From Cladopsammia gracilis (lineage: Eukaryota > Cnidaria > Anthozoa > Scleractinia > Dendrophylliidae): a stretch of DNA of 64,000 nt. Location: positions 915,001-979,000 of the forward strand of contig JAJGOT010000167.1 in assembly GCA_022457155.1 (NCBI GenBank), in the 5' to 3' direction. Positions within the stretch are counted from its first letter, which is position 1, and every line of letters begins with the position of its first letter. The notes under the pieces are model-generated. The model worked only from the letters and a program-made list of their open reading frames with translations. It was not told where the DNA came from and ran no database searches. Both the position numbers and the translations under genes were made by a program. Positions 57,078 through 64,000 of the stretch are shown one piece after another.

Positions 57078-57163
57078 GTTGGAAAACGCTCAGCTGAGCC
57101 AGCGATATCCCACAATTGGTAACCGCAAAAACTGGGGAGCCTAGGTAAGAAATCGCAACAAAC
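57078..57163. promoter_or_regulatory. Bidirectional promoter region MRPS30/TRMO
   Basis: Only 86 bp lie between the two opposed start codons. There is no TATA box. CATGTTGGAAAACGC and CAACATGG motifs around both starts hold the CCAT/ATGG core typical of YY1-type sites, though this is only a visual match. Confidence 0.6.
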
Positions 57164-60100
57164 ATGGCGGACGAATCGAAGGTTCAAGTTGTTGAAAGGA
57201 AAATTGCCGTAGCAAGAAGAGAACTCAAAAATCTAAGGAGCGAAATTAACTCTCTGAAAAAGATGTTTGTTCAAAAGTTTAAGGATGTTAAAGACTTGAT
57301 CGAAAAAGGTAAGATCATTTCATAGCTTCCAAGTTTTTATGTCCACCACGTTCAGAATGTTTCACGGTCGCGACCGCCATTTTGAAACTAGGGCAAACGT
57401 GGTGCAAGATACAGTGTTTGTATGAGAATTCAATGTTAAATATTCACGGTAAAATTTAATTTCTGGAATATCAATATCAATATCAATTCTTATTCTAATA
57501 TTTCATCAAGTGAGTCGTTCACATAGTACGCAGGGACTACGCAAATTAATCTGGCTCAAATAAACAGTGCTTACTAGAATCGCTTAATTTTTCTAAAGGT
57601 AAATATAATATTTTGGATTGGCAAGAATCAGCAATTACATAGAAATTCAATATTCTGACTCCCATACGAATAGCAAATGGAAGTCGCCATACGAAAGCCA
57701 GACGAATAGAGCGTATGCACATGACGTCACGGCGGCCATATTGGTGTACCAAAACAATAGAACGGCGGCCATGTTGGTGTACCAAAACAATCCTGTGGGA
57801 TTTGAACGCTTTTCTTATGTTAACACTTTCTTTTGTTCCAATAAATTTGCATAGCTGCTTGCCACGTGAGTGCATACGTTCTATAGCCACTCATGCATTT
57901 ATTACACAGGAAAAAATACCAGGTTCCCAATTTTGGATATTTTAGGGTATTTAAAGAATACCCAAAAAAATCCCAATTTGGAAGAGTGAGACAAGTCCCA
58001 ACCTTGGGAATTTGCTAGTTGGGACTTGTCTCACTTTGCCAAATTTGGGAAATTTGGGAATTTTGTGGGTGTTCTATAAATACCCAAAAAAAATCAAATT
58101 TGCCAAATTTGGGAAATTTGGGAATTTTGTGGGTGTTCTATAAATACCCAAAAAAAATCCCAAAATGGGAATCAGGTATTTTTTCCTGTGTTAAATAAAT
58201 GAAATTGCAGATACCGTGAATGATCTATTGCATCACATTAGATTTGCATTTAAAATTTGTGCTTACCCCCGGTTGAGGACTGGCCTTTCCTTCTTACCCA
58301 ATGACATACAGAATCCCATTAAAAATGCTCTAACTCCCAATTAATTCCATAAGTAATGGTTTGGGAAGGGAAGGGAGGGGGGAGTCAAATTAATGAAACA
58401 GCCTAATGGATTGGATGTTTCAAGTTCATGTTCTTTTGATATATATTAAAAAGTAGAGAGATCACAGACTCTGCCACTGAAAGTTTCTGTTTAAAAAATA
58501 AAACCCTGGGAAGTTAGGACTTAAGAAAAACCATGGATTTTTAACAAAACTCACAGATGATAACAAAGTAATGTTTCACTTTACAAAAAATGGTAAACAA
58601 CCTACCTGATTGGGGAACATATTTTAAAATTTTCACATCTTGTCAGGAAAACAATAAGGGACAGGCTCAAACAATGTCTGTGTAGGAGGTCAGTTTTCAT
58701 GTTACAGTCATGTTTCACAAAAACTCATTATTTTTCTCTTTTGATAAAAAAAAATAAAGGATTTCTTTCTGTCTATACACATACTTTAGGAATAAGAAAA
58801 AATAACAAAATTAAGCTGTAAGTGCAACAACTTTAAATCAACAGGGAAACAGGAAAGCAGTAGAGAATGCAAACAAGGTAGTTGCAAGGTGCATGACTCT
58901 GGCAAGAAACTCCAAAGACAAAATACTCAGCAATATGAAACAGTTCACTCAGAAATGAAGCCAATTGGCTTTGTTGATTCATGCTTCAAGGAAAAAAATG
59001 GGATTCCCCGACAACCTAGCGTGTGTCCATCAGCTAAGGCAAACTTGTGCATCAATGTTGAAGGATTCACTAACCCTGAGCACTCTTTAGAAGGACTGGA
59101 GAAATTTTCTCATGTGTGGTAAGGTTTAACCCTTTAAGCCCTAACTGTGATCAGCATCAAATTTCTCCTTATAATATCAATGCTTTATCAATGCTTTATC
59201 AATCATGAGAATCAAAAGGTCATGAGAATTAAGGATATGATCACACAAGATGAGTTCTCTTGATATCTAAAACATTCTCCTCACTACTTCTATAGGAAAT
59301 GTATAGGGACAAGAAATAAGAATTTAAATTAATTTTTGATATTAGGGCTTATAGTGTTAAAAGCAAAGAAACAATAATTTTCATTTCCACCTTCCTACTT
59401 TTCTGGTGGTGGAAAGGTTGCTCATGTTATTAGGCTGTTTCCCTTTTCTAATACAATGAAATAATAAAATCTCATTGGTCAAATTCTCTGTTAGCGATTC
59501 TCAGTTTCATCATCAGGAGCAGGCACTCTAGACAAATTATGGCAATTGCCCTTGAATCAAATTGATCTGAAATGGTTGTGAAATTATTCTGACATGGCAG
59601 ATATTGCCGATCTCGATTACTCATCGTGGCGATTAGAACTGCCAGCGCCAACCACTGTCATGAGCAATTATATATCTCCTAGTGTGCTGCTGACTTTCAA
59701 GGTTTAACTATCACCCAAAAGTTATTACATTTTGTTGTTTTATAGGATTATCTTCCTTTTTCACAAGAATACCAACAAGGCTATCAAGGCAAAAGTCAAA
59801 CCACCTCGTTTAGATGGTACTAAGGTTGGAGTGTTTGCATCTCGCAGTCCTCACAGGCCCAACCCTATTGGATTGACATTGGCTAAGCTTGATGGCATCA
59901 TTGGTAACACATTGTTATTATCAGGTATTGATCTCCTGGATGGTACACCTGTGCTTGATGTAAAACCTTATGTCCCAGATTATGATAAACCATTAAGTTT
60001 ATATGGCAAAGGGGAATTGGAATTCAGTAATGTGACTTTGTGCCAAAATATGGATGTTTCAAAAGGCCAAGAAATTGTACACGTGTGTCAAAGTAGTGGA

Positions 60101-60850
60101 ACACAAAATCAAGAAAATTTGGAATTGAAGACAGAGTCAACAAGTATTGCTGAATGGATAAGAAAGCCTCCCATTAAGGAATTGAATGTTAAATTCTCTG
60201 CCGAGGCTGTAGCACAAATTGGTCGTTTCCATGGTAACATGTTCTTAACGGAGCACTGTCATGGTAGTGAATGGAATGGGAATGTTGATCACTTGTCATC
60301 TCAGAGGTGTCCTTGTGTTGAAAAACCTGAGGAGTTATCAAAGAGGCTTGCTTGTAAGAAAATAAATGACGATGAAACAAACAGTTGTTCTATGGAGGAA
60401 CTTTTTGGTGGTAGTTTTATGGACAGTGATCAATCAGCAGAAACAGATTACAGTAAAGCCATTGAAGAAGAATTAAATTCGCAAGAAGGGTTTACAGTTC
60501 CTTTTAGGGAAAGATGCCCTGTTGTATGCAAGAATGATAGTGGCAGTTTAAACGAAAAATCGCATGAAGCTTCTGCTCCTTTATCCCACTGTGAAGTTCA
60601 ACGGTCCTTTGATACGTGCATTTATCAACTGAAAATGCTTTCATCACCAGAAGAGGCAAAGAAAGCTATTAATGATATTCTTAAGGCAGATCCCAGATCA
60701 GTTTACCGACGAAATCACTGTCAAGTTAAGTTATATCGGTTTAGCATAGACACCATGAATGTGACTTGTAAGTTTGATGACTCCACAGCTGAAGTTTTAC
60801 AAGTAGAACCCGTGCACTTCAGAGAACTGAACAGAGCCTACAAAGATTGA
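57164..60850 (+). CDS. TRMO: tRNA (adenine-37-N6)-methyltransferase TRMO
   Basis: Three exons in phase: 57164-57308, 58845-59118 and 59746-60850 (507 aa; human protein 441 aa). TRMO methylates t6A37 to m6t6A in tRNAs that read ACY codons, using S-adenosylmethionine. Residues 1-50 look like a coiled coil. The TrmO/UPF0066 beta-barrel follows: PIGFVDSCF, KNGIPRQPS, EHSLEGLEKFSHVWIIFLFH, VGVFASRSPHRPNPIGLTLAKL and GIDLLDGTPVLDVKPYVPDYD. The long C-terminal part is acidic and probably disordered, then has a short conserved-looking end (YRRNHCQVKLYRF). Exon 2 ends in HVW split by the intron. A MITE sits 11 bp after the exon 2 donor. Confidence 0.92.
57905..58190. mobile_element. MITE with TTA duplication (Harbinger-like), 286 bp
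   Basis: Inverted ends CACAGGAAAAAATACC are flanked by TTA on both sides (57902-57904, 58191-58193), as for PIF/Harbinger-type elements. The interior has a direct repeat of about 55 bp with CCAAATTTGGGAA palindromes. It lies in intron 1 of TRMO. Confidence 0.8.
59130..59356. mobile_element. TTAA-flanked MITE (piggyBac type), 227 bp
   Basis: Same family as 17699-17903, opposite orientation: ends CCCTTTAAGCCCTAA and its decayed inverse, TTAA at 59126-59129 and 59357-59360. The insertion point is 11 bp after the exon 2 splice donor of TRMO. Confidence 0.8.
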
Positions 60851-61199
60851 AAGGCTATTTTGACGCAAAACATCCCAATCGTCCGACTTTCATTTCATTT
60901 CTCGAAGATAACATAGGCCTGATTCAGACGCCGCATCTCTCCTGTGCCTTAGCTAATGGAGCGACAGTAGTAGGGTGTATTAATCACATTTTAGTTTGGT
61001 TCGGTGGAATGGTTTGGGTATGGCAAACTTGTTGCTTCATGGGACATTGAATTCTCTGTCTAAGAGAAGATTAGGCTGGTCGAGTCTGGCTATAATAACA
61101 CTCAGTCTACTTTATTTCAAGGATACTGTAGGAACGTGACAAAGGACAACGCAATGGTACAGCAAGTTACTTTTATTGAAATGCAATATTTTACTTTTA

Positions 61200-61362
61200 T
61201 ATATACATCTTTATTCTCACATCTTTAATTATACGCATCTTAATTCTCATATTTGTATATACGCATCTTAATTCTCACATCTATGTACACATCTATATTC
61301 TCACATCTATGTACACATCTATATTCTCACATCTATATGCACATCTATATTCTCAATGGTCT
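61200..61362. repeat. Minisatellite rich in CACATCTATATTCT
   Basis: About seven imperfect units of 20-28 bp (ACACATCTATATTCTC type), downstream of TRMO. Confidence 0.75.
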
Positions 61363-61639
61363 CAGACGATGTGTTCGAATCGACTTAACATATGTAACGA
61401 AACGACTTTGATTTGCAGCGAAATGACTTGTAGCGGAACAACTTTGTTGCGAAACGACCGGATTCCTTTGTATATTGTAAACGTGGGCTTCCTGTGTTGT
61501 TGTATGCACGGTTCCCTTTCCTCCTGGTTTACGTCATGGTAAGCCTGTTTCAGTAGCTTTCCTATATCAGTGTATATATATATATATATAAAACAAACTG
61601 ATTTTAGTATTTGTAAGCGTATGATCTATTAACAAAAGT

Positions 61640-62269
61640 CCCGGCATAGTAAATCGAACCTAATCGAACTAAATTTCAATCGAACTCAATCGAACTCAAT
61701 CGAACTCAATTCATGGATTGAGTTCGATTGAGTTCGGCAATCGAACGAAATCGAACTCACCGAAAAGAAAAAAAATCAATCGAAACCAATCGAACGTTCA
61801 GTTTTCGAAGTCGTGATTTGTGTAAAACAGGCGATGAAAATCCATAACCAGATCTTGGAAGCTCGAGTTACTTCAGCCCGGAGTGTAGCGCACGTGTTTT
61901 TGGTAAACGAAGAAATTCCGCAGAAATGGCTTCAGATGCGCTGTGGATTGTAAGCTTCAAATGCGTAGTAAAAGGCTACCAATAATGCCGCTTTGACGTC
62001 ATTGTATTTTTGCATAAAAGTAACCCAATCCATTTAATTGTGTTCGATTGAGTTCGGTTTTCCGAACTCAGTCGAACACAATCAGATGGATTGAGTTCGA
62101 TTGAGTTCGATTTGTTCGATTGAATTCGATTTGTTCGGAAGTCGAACTCACTGAAAGTCCGGTGTTCGATTTCGTTCGATTGCCGAACTCAATCGAACTC
62201 AATCCACGGATTGAGTTCGATTGAGTTCGATTGAGTTCGATTTCCGAACGTTCGATTTACTATGCCGGG
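61640..62269. mobile_element. Non-autonomous foldback element, 630 bp, 7-bp target duplication
   Basis: Inverted ends CCCGGCATAGTAAATCGAAC are flanked by CAAAAGT on both sides (61633-61639, 62270-62276). Both arms are filled with repeats of AATCGAACTC in inverse orientation, about twenty in all. The centre is unique sequence (about 61800-62030). There is no transposase. Confidence 0.85.
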
Positions 62270-62456
62270 CAAAAGTCCAATTCAAGGGACCTTGGACGCG
62301 AGTTCAAGCTGTCCTTGATGAATGCGAGACTAATCCAACAAGTCATTACTTAATTTAAGCCATAACTAAAATAAGCCAATTTTGTCACCATTATGCTTAC
62401 GTCGTGGCATCTTTTATTTCATTTCATCAAATTTTCAGCATTTTCAAAATGTAACC

Positions 62457-62773
62457 TTTAAACGCGAAGTTCCGGTATGAAAGGAGCCTGGCCTGGCCAT
62501 TCTCACCTCCAGTCGTGCGTCATTACTAAGACCATTGTTAACATAATTTGGAAAAACTTAATGAAAGTTATATCAGAAGTCTTTATGAACTTCTATTTCT
62601 TTTTTTTTTTTGTTAGGTAAAATCTTGGTTTAATTGGATTTTTGAAGCACATATTTAAAGGACACTCAAGTTAACCACGGTTTGTGACTGAAAGACGCCT
62701 TAATTTGCATTTCACACCCAAATGTGAAATGGAGGAAGAGCTAATTCTCCTTTTATACCGGAACTTCGTTTTG
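62457..62773. repeat. Inverted repeat pair, probable MITE, about 317 bp
   Basis: GAAGTTCCGGTATGAAAGGAG near the left end pairs with CTCCTTTTATACCGGAACTTC near the right end. No clear target duplication is seen. Confidence 0.55.
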
Positions 62774-64000
62774 ATGATGCTTACTAACATAGACTATTTT
62801 TTGATTAACTGTGAGAAGTAATCAAGGCTTTGATTTAGCATTTACTTAGCCCCGTGATTGAGTTAAAAACTCGTGCAATGTGCTCTGAGCTATCGGAATG
62901 AACATACTGATTTTTCAGTCTATCATGACATAGCGTTGGCACGTTTTAAAGTACTTTACCGGCGTTGATTAAAGTTTGTTTTCATGGTATTGATAACCCG
63001 TTGCTGTATCCTCCTCATTTGACTAGTTATGGACGCGGTCACATTTCCCGGACACTCCTTGTACTCAGACATCAGATCTAAAAAATGAAAAATGTATTTA
63101 TTTAACCGTTCTATCCGTGGTTACTCTTTTTCCTCGCGCGAGTGAAAATTTGGCTGCTGTTTGCTGGTGAATTCGACGGATAGTTTAGGGAGAAAAGGAA
63201 GGGAACGAATTAAACTATTCCCGGACTGTTATGTGTGCAGACCATAATTCTTTATTCAATAGATTTCTGGATCCAGGTTAAATACCGACGCGCACACGTT
63301 TGGGTGAAATGAGCTAAATACTTAGCATTTTTTAATAATCATGAGGCACGCAACCCTTTCCGCTGGACAAGGGTAACGCGGACTCTGGGAACGAGATTGA
63401 AGCATCTGTCGTGTAACCTGTAGTTTGGCCGCTGCTGGGCCGCTGTATAGCTGTAGGAGTTTGTTTGTTTATCATTTGTTCGAAATAAGGGAATGTTGTT
63501 GTTACCTTCCACTTCCTTTCGGGTTTTCAGTTCTCCAGGAACATAATATTTCTTTCGAAGATTCTGAAACAAATGCATTATCAGCGAAGTTTATTATGCC
63601 TGTTCAGCGGTGCACATATTTTCAACTTTGACTAACGTTCTTCTCTTGTTTAGTACTATGTTGAACGATTGTTTTCATACCTTCCCTGCTACTACCTTTC
63701 GCACTTGGGTTCACACTTGTCTTCATTAGCCTTATGCACTCATCAGCGGGGATTCCGGCCCAAAGGGGAGGGGGGGGAGGGTCGGGGGTGCGGTGGACTC
63801 ACAGGATGAGAAAAGACAGCCTTGTCTGTAGGCCTTCTCTTCCTCTCGCGTATTGTAAGAGCGTGGAAACGAGTTTGGTGACGGTGTGACTTTCTTGACG
63901 TTTAATATGAATTCGCGGCAAACAGTAAGGGAGCGGGAAGGGACTTCCTCGGACGGTATCATTATATTAACTTTGCCGGCACTCACCCAGTATTTAAACC
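62774..64000. other. No supported gene
   Basis: Short open frames here have no recognisable domain and no exon-like borders that I can defend. A G-rich run lies at 63766-63780. Confidence 0.5.

Noticed and set aside
63732..63986. Minus-strand frame near the window end
   Set aside because: No domain, no exon borders, and composition is driven by a G-rich run.

Overview
This is a window of animal nuclear DNA, most likely from an anthozoan cnidarian such as a stony coral. That assignment is an inference. It rests on intron-rich conserved mitochondrial genes, a death-effector/NB-ARC/TPR immune-type gene with a decayed tandem neighbour, intronless tandem rhodopsin-like GPCRs, and many MITEs beside Polinton, LINE and Penelope-like elements. 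Most of the sequence is intron or repeat.

Layout. 1-4.2 kb holds a decayed copy (minus strand) of a DED-NB-ARC-TPR gene, with LINE fragments in it. 5.97-13.6 kb holds the apparently intact copy, four exons and 778 codons with matching splice phases. 305 bp away and divergent is NDUFA9 (plus strand, 13.9-43.8 kb), twelve exons and 373 aa, all in phase. Intron 7 of NDUFA9 carries a complete Polinton/Maverick (20346-38447, 18.1 kb) flanked by a 6-bp target duplication AATGTT. 44.2-56.6 kb is a partial tandem duplication of a GPCR gene plus the 3' part of MRPS30 (mL65). The first copy later took in a MITE and a Penelope-like element whose GIY-YIG domain lies upstream of the reverse transcriptase (Naiad-type order), next to a triplet/hexanucleotide microsatellite. 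Functional MRPS30 (minus, 57077-54955) and TRMO (plus, 57164-60850) are divergent, with 86 bp between start codons. 61-64 kb has MITEs and no gene that I can support.

The Polinton is the richest object here. All its genes are on the minus strand and open: a protein-primed DNA polymerase with an apparent 5' exon, a small protein with Bcl-2 BH1/BH2-like segments, a predicted myristoylated protein overlapping the integrase, a chromodomain integrase, two paralogous virion-type proteins, a basic pX-like protein, a capsid protein, an adenain-type protease, a packaging ATPase, three small proteins of unknown role and a GRF zinc-finger protein. They fall into four blocks, each preceded by a TATA-like box 37-55 nt upstream of the first start codon. 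Within blocks genes touch or overlap (several ATGA stop-start overlaps). The element also has about 3 kb of non-coding DNA with a roughly 125-bp tandem array, and its left inverted repeat is interrupted by a tRNA-His-derived sequence and about 277 CA units.
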